Source: Bacillota bacterium (GTDB taxonomy: Bacteria; Bacillota_I; Bacilli_A; RF39; UBA660). Taken from it: a stretch of DNA of 41,514 bases. Shown piece by piece: positions 22,572 through 31,654 of the stretch (within the stretch, counting starts at the first letter, position 1; every line of letters starts with the position of its first letter). The position numbers were made by a program, and so were the translations under genes. The notes below the pieces were generated by a model. That model worked only from the letters and a program-made list of their open reading frames with translations, ran no database searches and had not been told where the DNA came from. Location of the stretch: contig JAEWBI010000032.1 in assembly GCA_023391185.1 (NCBI GenBank), positions 1 to 41,514 of the forward strand, in the 5' to 3' direction.

Positions 22572-24381
22572 AATTATTTCTATTTCTTTTTCTTTCGTTT
22601 TCAGTTAAATATTTCTTTCTTATACGGAAATTAACTGGCGTAACTTCTACAAGTTCATCGCTATTTATATAATCAAGAGCTATTTCTAAAGATAATAATC
22701 TTGGTCTTTTTAATACTACAGTGTGATCTTTACCAGCACTTCTTGTGTTAGTTAAGTTCTTACCTTTTACAACGTTAACTACGATATCATTTTCATGACT
22801 GTGTTCACCAACAATCATACCTTCATAAACTTCAGCACCTGGTTCAATAAACATAACACCACGGTCTTCTAATTGACCTAATGCATATGCAGTTGCTTTT
22901 CCATTTTCCATAGAAACCATTACACCAAGTTTTCTCTCTCCAACAGCAGTTCCTGCAAGAGGTCTATACTCTTTATAAGTATGACTAAGCATACCATAAC
23001 CCTTTGTAAGAGTCATAAAATCAGTTGAAAAACCAATTAATCCTCTTGAAGGAATAGTATAAAGAACTCTTGTTTGTCCATTACTATTACTCATGTGTTC
23101 CATGTTTGCTTCTCTTTTACCTAAAGCTTCAATAACACCACCAATATATTCGTCTGGACAATCAATTTGTAATTCTTCAAATGGCTCAGACATAACACCA
23201 TTAATTTCTTTTTTAATAACTTGTGGTTTAGATACTTGAAGTTCAAAACCTTCTCTACGCATATTCTCAATTAAGATTGATAAATGAAGTTCACCACGAC
23301 CTGATACGATCCATGATTCATTACCTTCACCTTTTTGAACTCTTAAAGATACATCTTTTTCTGTTTCCTTAAATAATCTTTCTTGAATCTTGCTTGCAGT
23401 TAATATTTTACCTTCGCGTCCTACAAATGGACTAGTATTAGTTGAGAATGTCATCTGTAAAGTTGGTTCATCAATACGTAATATAGGAAGTGCTTCTTCA
23501 GCTCCTATTTCACAAACAGTTTCTCCAACTTCAATATCAGGTAATCCTGCTATTGCGATGATATCCCCTGCTGATGCTTCACTAATTTCTACTCTTTTTA
23601 AACCGAAATATCCAAACATTTTTTGAATTCTAAATTGTTTAATACTACCATCTAGTCTTACACATGAAGCCATTTGGTTAACTTTAACATTACCTCTTTT
23701 AACAAGACCAATACCAATTCTTCCTACGAAGTCATTATAGTCAAGTAAAGCAGGTTGAAATTGTAAATTCCCTTCTTCAGAAACATTTGGGCTTGGTATA
23801 TGTTCAATTATTAAATCTAAGATTGGATTCATAGTTGGTTCTTGTGTAGCTATGTCTGGATTCATACTAGATGTACCATTAATAGCAGAACAATAAACAA
23901 CTGGGAATTCTAATTGATCTATATCTGCTCCTAGTTCGATAAATAAATCTAAAACTTCATCTACAACTTCTTTTGGTCTAGCTGTTGGTTTATCAATTTT
24001 ATTTACTACTACTACTGGAGTAACGCCAGCTTCTAAAGCTTTCTTTAAAACGAATCTAGTTTGTGGCATTGTTCCTTCATAAGCATCGACTACTAAAAGA
24101 ACACCATCAACCATGTTCATTATTCTTTCAACTTCTCCACCAAAGTCAGCATGACCTGGAGTATCTAAGATATTAATACGAGTATCTTTATAATTAATTG
24201 CTGTTGTTTTAGCAAGAATTGTAATTCCTCTTTCTCTTTCAATATCATTAGAGTCCATAGCTCTTTCAGCTACTTCTTCGTTCTCTCTGAACGTACCTGA
24301 CATTTGTAATAATTTATCAACCAATGTTGTTTTACCATGGTCAACATGGGCAATAATTGCGATATTTCTAATTTTTTTCAT
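22570..24381 (-). CDS. typA: Ribosome-associated GTPase TypA/BipA
   Basis: 603 aa, full length. The G domain has AHVDHGKT (11-18), the switch RERGITI, DTPGHADFGGE and NKID; then EF-G-like domains II, III, V and the BipA-specific C-terminus. It is a translational GTPase that helps 50S assembly and growth at low temperature or stress. The LDTPGH switch histidine is intact. It has its own promoter and a strong terminator, and is divergent from the nuclease gene. Nothing unusual is seen. Confidence 0.97.
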   Translation of the reverse strand: MKKIRNIAIIAHVDHGKTTLVDKLLQMSGTFRENEEVAERAMDSNDIERERGITILAKTTAINYKDTRINILDTPGHADFGGEVERIMNMVDGVLLVVDAYEGTMPQTRFVLKKALEAGVTPVVVVNKIDKPTARPKEVVDEVLDLFIELGADIDQLEFPVVYCSAINGTSSMNPDIATQEPTMNPILDLIIEHIPSPNVSEEGNLQFQPALLDYNDFVGRIGIGLVKRGNVKVNQMASCVRLDGSIKQFRIQKMFGYFGLKRVEISEASAGDIIAIAGLPDIEVGETVCEIGAEEALPILRIDEPTLQMTFSTNTSPFVGREGKILTASKIQERLFKETEKDVSLRVQKGEGNESWIVSGRGELHLSILIENMRREGFELQVSKPQVIKKEINGVMSEPFEELQIDCPDEYIGGVIEALGKREANMEHMSNSNGQTRVLYTIPSRGLIGFSTDFMTLTKGYGMLSHTYKEYRPLAGTAVGERKLGVMVSMENGKATAYALGQLEDRGVMFIEPGAEVYEGMIVGEHSHENDIVVNVVKGKNLTNTRSAGKDHTVVLKRPRLLSLEIALDYINSDELVEVTPVNFRIRKKYLTENERKRNRNN

Positions 24382-24406
24382 AAATACACTTCCTCATAAC
24401 TGCAAT

Positions 24407-24436
24407 ATTGTATCACAAACCAATGCTTTGTGTAAA
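24407..24436 (-). promoter_or_regulatory. Sigma-A promoter of typA
   Basis: TTTACA (24431-24436) and TACAAT (24407-24412) on the minus strand are 18 bases apart, with the ATG 25 bases further. Confidence 0.6.
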
Positions 24437-24512
24437 GTTTTTTATTTTCTCTTTTATTATATACATATTTTAATTTATTATTATATAATTAATTTATAAT
24501 ATAGGAGGTAAT

Positions 24513-25115
24513 ATGAAAAAATTTATATATTGCATTTTTTTATTATTCCTAATTTTTATAGGAGTAAATAAAGCATATGCATTTGATAAATATATCGTAA
24601 CTTTAAATAAATGTGTAGATGGAGATACTGCTTACTTTAATATAAATGATAATGTCATAAAGACTAGATTTTTAGCCATAGATACACCTGAATCAACCAA
24701 TGAAATCGAACCATACGGGAAAGAAGCAAGCAAATTTACATGTGATAGTCTAACTAATGCAGAAAAAATAGAAATTGAGTATGATCCAAATAGTAATAAG
24801 GTAGATAAATATAATCGTGATTTAGTATGGGTATGGGTAGATGATATTTTACTTCAAGAAACATTAATTAAAAATGGTTTAGCTGAAGTAAAGTATTTAT
24901 ATGGTGATTATGATTACACAGCCCGTTTGCAGGAAGTAGAAGCAGACGCTAAAATAAACAAACTTAAAATTTGGAGTAATGAAGAGATTGAAGATGATAA
25001 TGTAACTAAAAGTGATGATGTAATGAATACTTTATACTTTATTAGCATTATTATAGTACTTAAATTATTTAGAGTTTATATAATAAAAAAGAAAAGAAAA
25101 AAAAGAAATAGCTAG
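24513..25115 (+). CDS. Secreted or membrane-tethered thermonuclease (SNase family)
   Basis: 200 aa. A signal peptide ends in AYA at 23. The SNase barrel (about 26-155) shows VDGDT, KTRFLAIDTPES, PYGKEAS and YNRDLVWVW, placing the two catalytic Arg and the catalytic Glu of the staphylococcal enzyme. A C-terminal hydrophobic segment (about 170-187) followed by a very basic tail (KKKRKKRNS) suggests membrane anchoring with the tail inside. It would cleave DNA or RNA with Ca2+ on the outer face. RBS AGGAGG. It is divergent from typA and converges with the next gene. Confidence 0.88.
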   Translation: MKKFIYCIFLLFLIFIGVNKAYAFDKYIVTLNKCVDGDTAYFNINDNVIKTRFLAIDTPESTNEIEPYGKEASKFTCDSLTNAEKIEIEYDPNSNKVDKYNRDLVWVWVDDILLQETLIKNGLAEVKYLYGDYDYTARLQEVEADAKINKLKIWSNEEIEDDNVTKSDDVMNTLYFISIIIVLKLFRVYIIKKKRKKRNS

Positions 25116-25130
25116 TAGCTATTTTTTTCC
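25100..25130. terminator. Bidirectional terminator after nuclease gene
   Basis: Stem AAATAGCT/AGCTATTT (25106-25113 and 25117-25124) with a 3-base loop and T-runs on both sides. Confidence 0.75.
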
Positions 25131-25826
25131 TTTATATGTATTTAAAATTTGTTTAAACTCTTTTTTATTTTCTTTATGCCACTTAGCATAACTATGACTT
25201 GATGGCTGATATGCAAAGAAATCATAATGATTATCATTCTTAGCGTTTATACTTATTATGAAATTATATATATTACCATGCAAATCACGATAAACACAAA
25301 GCATTCTAATATGGTCATCGTTTGAAACACCATTTTCATCTTCTCTGACTAAATTAATTAATCTAGCCTGAACTGCTTTTTCTTCATCAGATTGCATATC
25401 TAATGTAGTAAATAATTTTTGATTAGAATCTTCGTTTGAAGCTTGTGTTCCATGAACTTGTAAACCTGTTAACAAATTATAAAACTTAATATTAGTAGCC
25501 ACTCCATATCCAATATTATGAAGCATTAATCTAACATTAATATCGTTATCACTTTCAATATTTGAATAATCTATTTGTGGATTCACTTCTAAATAATTTC
25601 TTCCAATTGGAGTCAAATAATAAGAATATTCGTTTATTTTATCCATATCTACTACTTTTTCAAGGACAACATATGGCTGATGGTTCTCCTTATTTTGTGC
25701 TTTTATTCTACTATTAACAGTATATAATGTAGCGAATACTGGTATTATTATTGATAGAATTGGAAGAAGAATATTTATCCAAAACTCAGTCATACCATCT
25801 TCAAAAAAAAGTCTTAAAAAGTCCAT
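25119..25826 (-). CDS. Unknown membrane-anchored protein
   Basis: 235 aa. The N-terminus has one transmembrane helix (about 17-38, LLPILSIIIPVFATLYTV) followed by a soluble, mostly beta domain with the segment VRLMLHNIGYGVATNIKFY (about 97-115), reminiscent of Ig-like small domains found after single membrane helices. No family recognised with confidence. It begins 13 bases after the NUDIX gene, so the two probably form an operon, but no shared task is evident. Confidence 0.6.
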   Translation of the reverse strand: MDFLRLFFEDGMTEFWINILLPILSIIIPVFATLYTVNSRIKAQNKENHQPYVVLEKVVDMDKINEYSYYLTPIGRNYLEVNPQIDYSNIESDNDINVRLMLHNIGYGVATNIKFYNLLTGLQVHGTQASNEDSNQKLFTTLDMQSDEEKAVQARLINLVREDENGVSNDDHIRMLCVYRDLHGNIYNFIISINAKNDNHYDFFAYQPSSHSYAKWHKENKKEFKQILNTYKGKK

Positions 25827-25839
25827 AATTTAAATTCAC

Positions 25840-26283
25840 CTACCTAAATATTTCTTTTAAAAGATAATCCATTGTTATCTTAATATCTGGAAATACATCT
25901 ATATGTTCAAGTTCTCCACGGCTAAACCATTTAGCCCCATAACTCTCTTCTTTATTAATAACAGGGTCAACACTATAGTTAGGAACTCCGGCATATATTA
26001 TATCAATATGCATATCTCCCTTACCATTCATGTTTTTTTGAATACCAAGCGGTCTTATAAAATCACTTTCTCTTGGAAATCTTTCACCTAATAAAGTAAC
26101 TTTTAAGCCTGTTTCTTCATACACTTCTCGTAAAGCTGTCTCCTCTGGTGTTTCGCCAGCTTCAACATGCCCACCTGGTTGTACCCATCTATTCATTTTT
26201 TTGTGTTTAATTAATAATATTTTTTTATCTTCTGGATTAATTATAAAAACTGATGCACAAAAATTTCTGTTCACTTCTATCAC
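25840..26283 (-). CDS. NUDIX hydrolase
   Basis: 147 aa. The canonical NUDIX box GGHVEAGETPEETALREVYEETG (about 37-59) includes all catalytic Glu residues. The N-terminus (CASVFIINPEDKKILLIKHKK) is typical of MutT-like enzymes and C-terminal WFSRGEL is seen in many. The substrate cannot be told. It is followed after 13 bases by the membrane protein gene. Start ATG at 26283 with AGGTGAT upstream. Confidence 0.88.
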   Translation of the reverse strand: MIEVNRNFCASVFIINPEDKKILLIKHKKMNRWVQPGGHVEAGETPEETALREVYEETGLKVTLLGERFPRESDFIRPLGIQKNMNGKGDMHIDIIYAGVPNYSVDPVINKEESYGAKWFSRGELEHIDVFPDIKITMDYLLKEIFR

Positions 26284-26300
26284 CTATTATTATTATAAAC

Positions 26301-26331
26301 AAAAAGAAGTACTAAGTCAAAGCTTAGCACT
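26301..26331 (-). terminator. Terminator of the DUF421 gene
   Basis: A 9-bp stem AGTGCTAAG/CTTAGTACT (26308-26316 with 26323-26331, one G-T pair) and a T-rich tail on the minus strand. Confidence 0.65.
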
Positions 26332-26347
26332 AATTCTTTACATTATA

Positions 26348-27070
26348 TTAATCTAATACATTTTTTATTCTACCTTGAAACTGCTTTTCATATACTGTTA
26401 ATTTATCATTAATATCCAGTGTAGCTAGTATAATATTATTAACAGTATAATAACCAAGAACTTTTAGTTGTTGGTTTAACCATTCCTCGTCCTTATTCAT
26501 ATTTTTTAAATTATTAATCATTACTTTTCCATCTAAAATTATATTAGCGACTAAACTATCTTGTTTAACTTTTAAATTCATATCCTTAACAGTAAGTGGT
26601 TTATAGTCAACTTTAGGCAAAAAGCTTATTTCACCATTAGCTTCCATTAAGGCATATTCAATTTCATTTAAATTAAAAAAGCCATTACATCTGCATACTT
26701 CTAATAGGTCATCTACATCAAATCTAGCTTTTTTCATATTCTTAGTAACTATCTTGCCCTCTTGAACTAATACAGTTGGAGAACCAGCAAAGAACCTTCT
26801 TATCGTTACACTCTTCATAGTTAAATAAGATACAATAAAAGCAATAATTCCAAATATTGCTACAGCTACTATTCCGTTTACTTCACTAGAATCTAAATTT
26901 ATAGTCATTTCAGCTGCAAAATTACCTATCGATATTCCTACTACATAATCAAATAAACTAAGCTGAGAAACTTGCTTTTTACCTATTATTTTAGTAATAA
27001 CAAACAAAGCTATTAATGAAATGATAGCCCTAAAAGCAGTATCCCAAATTTCAGATAAATTAAAATCCAT
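26348..27070 (-). CDS. DUF421/YetF-family membrane protein
   Basis: 240 aa. Three N-terminal transmembrane helices (about 12-30, 38-58 region, 62-84) followed by the soluble YetF domain with TVLVQEGKIV, NMKKARFDVDDLLEVCR and ALMEANGEISFLPK. Family members occur in several copies in spore-forming Bacillota; the role is not established and a link to spore membranes is only a guess. Immediately downstream of tagO-like gene on the same strand, 42 bases apart. Confidence 0.88.
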   Translation of the reverse strand: MDFNLSEIWDTAFRAIISLIALFVITKIIGKKQVSQLSLFDYVVGISIGNFAAEMTINLDSSEVNGIVAVAIFGIIAFIVSYLTMKSVTIRRFFAGSPTVLVQEGKIVTKNMKKARFDVDDLLEVCRCNGFFNLNEIEYALMEANGEISFLPKVDYKPLTVKDMNLKVKQDSLVANIILDGKVMINNLKNMNKDEEWLNQQLKVLGYYTVNNIILATLDINDKLTVYEKQFQGRIKNVLD

Positions 27071-27111
27071 AATATCACCTATAGATATTATGGATTATTT
27101 TAAATTATTTA

Positions 27112-28260
27112 TTATTTTTTCTTTCTTTTTTTTGTTACTTTATTCTTATTTTCTATACTTTTTTCTATTACTTCTTCTACTTGTTCATCTTCTTTTTGTA
27201 AATCATCTTTTGATTCATCCTTACCCTTTTTAGAATCATGATCAAATACAATATTAGTTTTAATTACAAAAATAAGTACTATAAGTAAAAGTATACCATA
27301 TATAATATAACCTAATACTCTATCTTTTAGAAAATATACTATTGAAGCAAAGGCAAATAATATATCAATTACATATATAACAAGAACAGTCGTTCTTTGA
27401 GAAAAATTTCTATTTAAGAACTGATGATGAATATGAAATTTATCAGGAGTTGATATACTCTCACCTTTTAAAAGTCTTCTTATAATTGCGAATAATGTAT
27501 CTAATATTGGAATAGCTAAAATTAAAAGTGGAATGATAAGTGATGTCATAGTTACATTCTTAAATCCTAAAAGTGCGATTACTGCAATAATAAAGCCTAA
27601 GAACATTGACCCTGAATCACCCATAAAAATTTTAGCTGGATAAAAATTGTGAACTAGGAAACCAAGCGTTGATCCAAGCATTACAAATGCTAAAACACAA
27701 TCTAATCCAAATTTTCCTTGAATAGCAGCAATTATACCTATAGTTAAAAAGTATATAGCACTTATTCCACTTGCTAAACCATCTAATCCATCTATTAGAT
27801 TAATACAATTTATACAACCTAATATAAAGAAAATTGATACTGGTTTGGCTAAAATACCAAAATCTACTGTAAATCCAAAAGCAGATATTTGTTGCATATA
27901 TAATTGTCCATAAAAAACAATAATGCAAGCTGCCGCTAACTGTCCAAAAAATTTAACACTAGCTTTTAAAGGCTTAATATCATCAAGTACCCCAGTCATT
28001 ACAATTATAAAACTACCAATTAAAACTGAATTCATAATTGCACTTGGAGAACCAAACATCATATACCCAAGTAAGAATCCAAGATATATACCAAGTCCCC
28101 CTAGTCTAGGCATAGGTTTTTTATGAACTTTCCTAGCATTTGGAATATCCATCGCTCCTATGTGCTCAGCAACTCTTTTAATAAATGGTATTAAAAATGT
28201 TACAAATAGAAATGTAACTATTACCATTGAAAATATTCTTGTTAGTTGTTCTGTTGTCAT
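27112..28260 (-). CDS. tagO: Undecaprenyl-phosphate GlcNAc-1-phosphate transferase (TagO/WecA family)
   Basis: 382 aa, about 11 helices. Seen: DIPNARKVHKKPMPRLGG near 38-55, NLIDGLDGLASG (Asp pair for Mg2+), FMGDSGSMFLG and the HIHHQFLNRNFSQR cytoplasmic loop that marks this family. It transfers GlcNAc-1-P to undecaprenyl phosphate, the first step of wall teichoic acid or similar glycans. The C-terminal tail is long and highly charged (KKGKDESKDD..., then KKRKKK). No other teichoic acid gene is in the window, so the product glycan is unknown; gene name by family. Confidence 0.88.
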   Translation of the reverse strand: MTTEQLTRIFSMVIVTFLFVTFLIPFIKRVAEHIGAMDIPNARKVHKKPMPRLGGLGIYLGFLLGYMMFGSPSAIMNSVLIGSFIIVMTGVLDDIKPLKASVKFFGQLAAACIIVFYGQLYMQQISAFGFTVDFGILAKPVSIFFILGCINCINLIDGLDGLASGISAIYFLTIGIIAAIQGKFGLDCVLAFVMLGSTLGFLVHNFYPAKIFMGDSGSMFLGFIIAVIALLGFKNVTMTSLIIPLLILAIPILDTLFAIIRRLLKGESISTPDKFHIHHQFLNRNFSQRTTVLVIYVIDILFAFASIVYFLKDRVLGYIIYGILLLIVLIFVIKTNIVFDHDSKKGKDESKDDLQKEDEQVEEVIEKSIENKNKVTKKRKKK

Positions 28261-28350
28261 CTACTATCACCTACAAAGATTATACCACAAAACCATAATG
28301 TTTGCTTAAAAATGTCATTTTATGTAGTGATATAAAGATATCCTATGAAA

Positions 28351-28383
28351 AAAACAAAAAAGTTATACAATTAAGTATAACTT
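28351..28383 (-). terminator. Terminator of the tail-anchored coiled protein gene
   Basis: A 9-bp perfect stem AAGTTATAC/GTATAACTT (28360-28368 and 28375-28383) followed by TTTTTTG on the minus strand. Confidence 0.75.
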
Positions 28384-29191
28384 ATTTTAATATATTATAG
28401 CCAACTACTACAGCTGCTACGGCAATGATTATAATTAGTATTATAACAGTAATCTTAAAAGCTAAACTAACACTTTTCTCTTCTTCCTCATCTTCTGATT
28501 CAAAATCTTTTTTCTTTAATTTTAATGTTGAAGTATAAAAAGATTTATCTACTTCAATTGGTAGATCAGATTTAATACTGTCTTCTTCAATTTGCTTAGC
28601 TTCAGCAATAATTTTCTTTATTACATCAGAATCTTCTTTTGAAATTTCATTAGTTGAAGCAGCTAAATCTGCAAACATATCAAGACTCAAATCTTTATCC
28701 GCAAGTTTATTTAACTCACTATTAGATCCTGCAATAGTACTTATAAGTTCTTTTAATTCCTGCAAATCTTTTTCAGCATCTTTAACTTCATACTTTTCTG
28801 CAGTACTTATTCTCTTTCTTATACCATCAAAATCAATATCTTTTAAACTACGAGGTTTATCATCATCCTCTTCTTGCTCTTCTTTTGCTTGAGCTAAGAT
28901 ATCTCTTATATCATAATTTTTATTTTCATGATCATCAAGGGTTTCCATATCAGGAATTTCTAATTCTTTTTTTACTAATTGATTTCTTGTTTTATATTCT
29001 TTTTCTTGTTTTAATAGTAATTCTTGTATTTTTTTTATATCTATTTCATTTGTTTTTGGAGTTTCAACTATACCTTCTATATTAGAATATGTTTCATCTT
29101 CATATATAGTCTTATATAGTTCTCTGTTTTTTAAGCTTCTTTTATTAATATCTATATTTTTGTCATAGTACCTCTCAACACGACTAGCCAT
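28382..29191 (-). CDS. Tail-anchored acidic helical protein, unknown
   Basis: 269 aa. The first about 245 residues are charged and largely helical (for example RDILAQAKEEQEEDDDKP, YEVKDAEKDLQEL), with no enzyme motif. The C-terminus is one long hydrophobic helix (about 246-268, AFKITVIILIIIIAVAAVVVG), so it is probably a tail-anchored membrane protein with the bulk in the cytoplasm. I do not recognise the family. Alone on its transcript; divergent from ferredoxin. A structural or division-linked role is only speculation. Confidence 0.65.
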   Translation of the reverse strand: MASRVERYYDKNIDINKRSLKNRELYKTIYEDETYSNIEGIVETPKTNEIDIKKIQELLLKQEKEYKTRNQLVKKELEIPDMETLDDHENKNYDIRDILAQAKEEQEEDDDKPRSLKDIDFDGIRKRISTAEKYEVKDAEKDLQELKELISTIAGSNSELNKLADKDLSLDMFADLAASTNEISKEDSDVIKKIIAEAKQIEEDSIKSDLPIEVDKSFYTSTLKLKKKDFESEDEEEEKSVSLAFKITVIILIIIIAVAAVVVGYNILK

Positions 29192-29244
29192 ACTCTATCA
29201 CCATATTTATCATAACATAAATAGAATCTTTTTAATATCAAATA

Positions 29245-29273
29245 TTGCTTTTTTGACACTTTTTAATTATAAT
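29245..29273 (+). promoter_or_regulatory. Sigma-A promoter of ferredoxin gene
   Basis: TTGCTT (29245-29250), 17 bases, TATAAT (29268-29273). A better-looking TTGACA at 29254 is only 9 bases from the -10 and so unlikely. Confidence 0.6.
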
Positions 29274-29293
29274 GTTTACAGGAGGATTAGATT

Positions 29294-29500
29294 ATGAAAA
29301 TGAAAGTTTTAGATGACGTATGTATCGGTTGTGGTGCATGTCAAGCCATATGTGATGATGTATTTGAAATAAATGATAATGGTATAGCATTTGTAAAAGT
29401 TGATGAAATACCAGAAGATAAAATCGACGAAGCTAATGACGCTAAAGAGGGTTGCCCTGTTGGTGCGATTGTTGAAGTTACTGATGAGGAAGAAAAATAA
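29294..29500 (+). CDS. [4Fe-4S] ferredoxin
   Basis: 68 aa. CIGCGACQAIC gives cluster ligands C10, C13 and C16, and C54 in GCPVGAI is the fourth; C20 is an extra cysteine as in the single-cluster Bacillus-type ferredoxin. It is an acidic electron carrier for enzymes such as pyruvate:ferredoxin oxidoreductase or iron-sulfur assembly. RBS AGGAGG; own promoter; perfect 18-bp terminator. Compact enough to be one-cluster only. Confidence 0.93.
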   Translation: MKMKVLDDVCIGCGACQAICDDVFEINDNGIAFVKVDEIPEDKIDEANDAKEGCPVGAIVEVTDEEEK

Positions 29501-29511
29501 TATAACAATAT

Positions 29512-29561
29512 AAAAGACTAAATATTAATACCTATTATGATTAATTAATATTTAGTCTTTT
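29512..29561. terminator. Bidirectional terminator, 18-bp perfect stem
   Basis: AAAAGACTAAATATTAAT (29512-29529) pairs perfectly with 29544-29561 across a 14-base loop. It serves ferredoxin (plus) and the GGDEF gene (minus). Confidence 0.85.
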
Positions 29562-30790
29562 TTTAATACCATTTTTTTACTTTCTTCCAAATAATTACCG
29601 CCTAATAAAATAGGTTTTTTAGTTATATTTTTTGCATATATAAATTCATGTTCTTTTTCAATACAAGTAAATATCGGAATAGTTGGATTTATATAATCAG
29701 TAAACATATTAACTTTTGATTTTAAAGAATAATCTATTTTAGGATTATCTATTGCACTTTTCCAATATGCATCATCAAATTTAATATAATCTACATGAGA
29801 GTTTTCATAAATTGTATCACCTGTTTTACTATTATATCTATCTATACCAACTTTAAAACCTAATGCTTTTATCTTATTAATTAAGATTATAATTTTATCT
29901 TCATTTTTCTTTTCAATATCATTTACATTAATACTAATTACTAAATTATTAGATTTTAAATTCATAATTTCAACTAATAATTGTAAGTATTCAATTAAAT
30001 CAGGTTTTGATAATAATGATTTATAATCTAAACTAAGCATTACTGTATTCTTATCTAAGTTAAGTCTTAATAATAAATATTGTAAATTAAATAAATCTAT
30101 TTTTTTTAGTTGCGAGTTATTTCTTAAAAAATCATATCTTTCAGGTGTAAATATGACACTACAATCTTTACCTCTAGTACATATACATTCAAGTTCTGTT
30201 TTGTTTTTATCTGATGTAAATAAGGTTTGACTAAAATAATTAAACTCCCTATTTTCTGCGCCCTCATTAATTGATTTAATAAAATCATCTTCAAGCATCT
30301 TTTTATTCCAAATTTCCTCTTCAAAAATTTGTGAACGTTTATTATTTTGTTTTGCATAATACATCATATAATCTGCTTTAGTAGTTGTATTATTTATTCC
30401 GTGCTCAGCATTCACTATCCCAGCATTATAACTAAATATTTCAGGAATAACACCTGCATCAAAAGACAATTTGATTCTTGCATCGCATAAATCAAATAGT
30501 TTATCAATTTGTTCTAAAGTTTTATTTGTTAATATAACAAACTCATCCCCGTGTAATCTTACTACTACTGAATTATTAAAATTATCTTTTAATATTTCCG
30601 CAAATAGTTTTAAATAAACATCTCCAACATCATGTCCATATGTATCATTAAAATGTTTAAAATCTTTGAAGTCAAACATAACAAATTTTGAATCGGGATA
30701 TTTACTAATATATAATTGATAATTTCTTTTTAAATAAGATTCATTATTTATATTTGTTAATGCATCTATTTCTCCATAAATTTTAACCAT
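29552..30790 (-). CDS. GGDEF protein with degenerate EAL-like C-terminus
   Basis: 412 aa. Residues 1-155 form a diguanylate cyclase (GGDEF) domain: DALTNINN, FKHFNDTYGH and RLHGDEFVI, where the first Gly of GGDEF is His80 (HGDEF). Residues about 170-412 look like an EAL phosphodiesterase fold without its EAL signature: ELECICTRG aligns where EALxR should be, and later Asp/Glu motifs are altered (IDRYNS, YIKFDD). Catalysis by the EAL half is therefore unlikely; the protein may bind c-di-GMP or act as a sensor. No transmembrane helix or PAS domain. Start ATG at 30790 with GGGGTGAT spaced 6 bases away; an upstream GTG is less good. Confidence 0.82.
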   Translation of the reverse strand: MVKIYGEIDALTNINNESYLKRNYQLYISKYPDSKFVMFDFKDFKHFNDTYGHDVGDVYLKLFAEILKDNFNNSVVVRLHGDEFVILTNKTLEQIDKLFDLCDARIKLSFDAGVIPEIFSYNAGIVNAEHGINNTTTKADYMMYYAKQNNKRSQIFEEEIWNKKMLEDDFIKSINEGAENREFNYFSQTLFTSDKNKTELECICTRGKDCSVIFTPERYDFLRNNSQLKKIDLFNLQYLLLRLNLDKNTVMLSLDYKSLLSKPDLIEYLQLLVEIMNLKSNNLVISINVNDIEKKNEDKIIILINKIKALGFKVGIDRYNSKTGDTIYENSHVDYIKFDDAYWKSAIDNPKIDYSLKSKVNMFTDYINPTIPIFTCIEKEHEFIYAKNITKKPILLGGNYLEESKKMVLKKD

Positions 30791-30844
30791 AATAATCACC
30801 CCTGCCTGAACTAGTAATTATATACCAAGTATATAATTATATTG

Positions 30845-30866
30845 TGAAAAAAGTATTATATTACTT
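30845..30866 (-). terminator. Possible terminator of the pseudouridine synthase gene
   Basis: A short stem AAGTA/TACTT (30851-30855 and 30862-30866) overlaps the stop region and is followed by TTTTTTC on the minus strand. Only 5 bp. Confidence 0.4.
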
Positions 30867-31586
30867 AGGATTGTTTACCAAGTTATATAACACTTTTACT
30901 TCTTTCACTGATAAGAATCTGTATTCACCTGTTGGAATACCATCACAGTTTAAGAAAGCAACACTATCACGACGTAACTTAATTACTTCATATCCTAATG
31001 CTTTAAACATATTCTTAATTTGATGGTTTCTACCCTCATGGATAGTTATTTCAACAATTGAAGTATTTGTTTTTCGATCAATTTTTTGAGTTCTTACTCT
31101 TGCCCTATCTGTTTTTTGTCCATCAATAACAACACCATTTTCAAGTGTTTTACGATGACCTACAGTTAGTATACCTTTTATTTTAGCAATATATACTTTT
31201 TCAATATTATTACTAGGATGTAATAATAAATTTGTAAGATTTCCATCATTTGTAAGTAATAATGCACCTGTCGTATCATAATCTAGTCTACCTACTGGAT
31301 ATACCCTAGTTGGTATATGTATTAAATCAGTTACAACTTTACGATGTTTATCATCACTTGTAGATGTTACTACTCCACGTGGTTTATTAAGTAAAATATA
31401 TACTTTTTCCACATTATTTTCTAAAACATATCCATCTATTTCAATTGTATCATTTGTATTTACTAGAGTACCTAATTCTCTAATAACTACATCATTAACT
31501 TTTACTTTGCCCTTTTTGATTAATTCTTCAGCCTTACGTCTTGAACAATAACCGTTATTAGCAATTACTTTCTGTACTCTTTCCAC
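30861..31586 (-). CDS. rluB: Pseudouridine synthase RsuA/RluB family
   Basis: 241 aa. An N-terminal S4 RNA-binding domain (about 1-60; VQKVIANNGYCSRRKAEELI) precedes the synthase domain with LNKPRGVVTS, the catalytic GRLDYDTTGALLLTNDG (D102) and the RNHQIKNMFKALG motif. It converts uridine to pseudouridine in 23S (RluB-like) or 16S rRNA; which one cannot be decided from length alone, and RluB is the common Bacillota member. Neighbours do not add to the assignment. An apparently intact enzyme. Confidence 0.9.
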   Translation of the reverse strand: MERVQKVIANNGYCSRRKAEELIKKGKVKVNDVVIRELGTLVNTNDTIEIDGYVLENNVEKVYILLNKPRGVVTSTSDDKHRKVVTDLIHIPTRVYPVGRLDYDTTGALLLTNDGNLTNLLLHPSNNIEKVYIAKIKGILTVGHRKTLENGVVIDGQKTDRARVRTQKIDRKTNTSIVEITIHEGRNHQIKNMFKALGYEVIKLRRDSVAFLNCDGIPTGEYRFLSVKEVKVLYNLVNNPK

Positions 31587-31631
31587 TCATATCACCATAG
31601 ACATTATAACATCTAAAGGCCTTTTTTACAA

Positions 31632-31654
31632 GAAAAAAAGTATATTGCTATACT
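31632..31654 (-). terminator. Terminator of the 264-aa helical protein gene
   Basis: A 6-bp stem AGTATA/TATACT (31639-31644 and 31649-31654), loop of 4, then TTTTTTTC on the minus strand. Confidence 0.55.

Noticed and set aside
29254..29273. TTGACA with a 9-base spacing to TATAAT before ferredoxin
   Set aside because: Spacing is too short for a sigma-A promoter; TTGCTT at 17 bases is used instead.
30124..30357. 77-codon frame on the same strand inside the GGDEF gene
   Set aside because: A shadow of another frame without a ribosome site or recognisable pattern.
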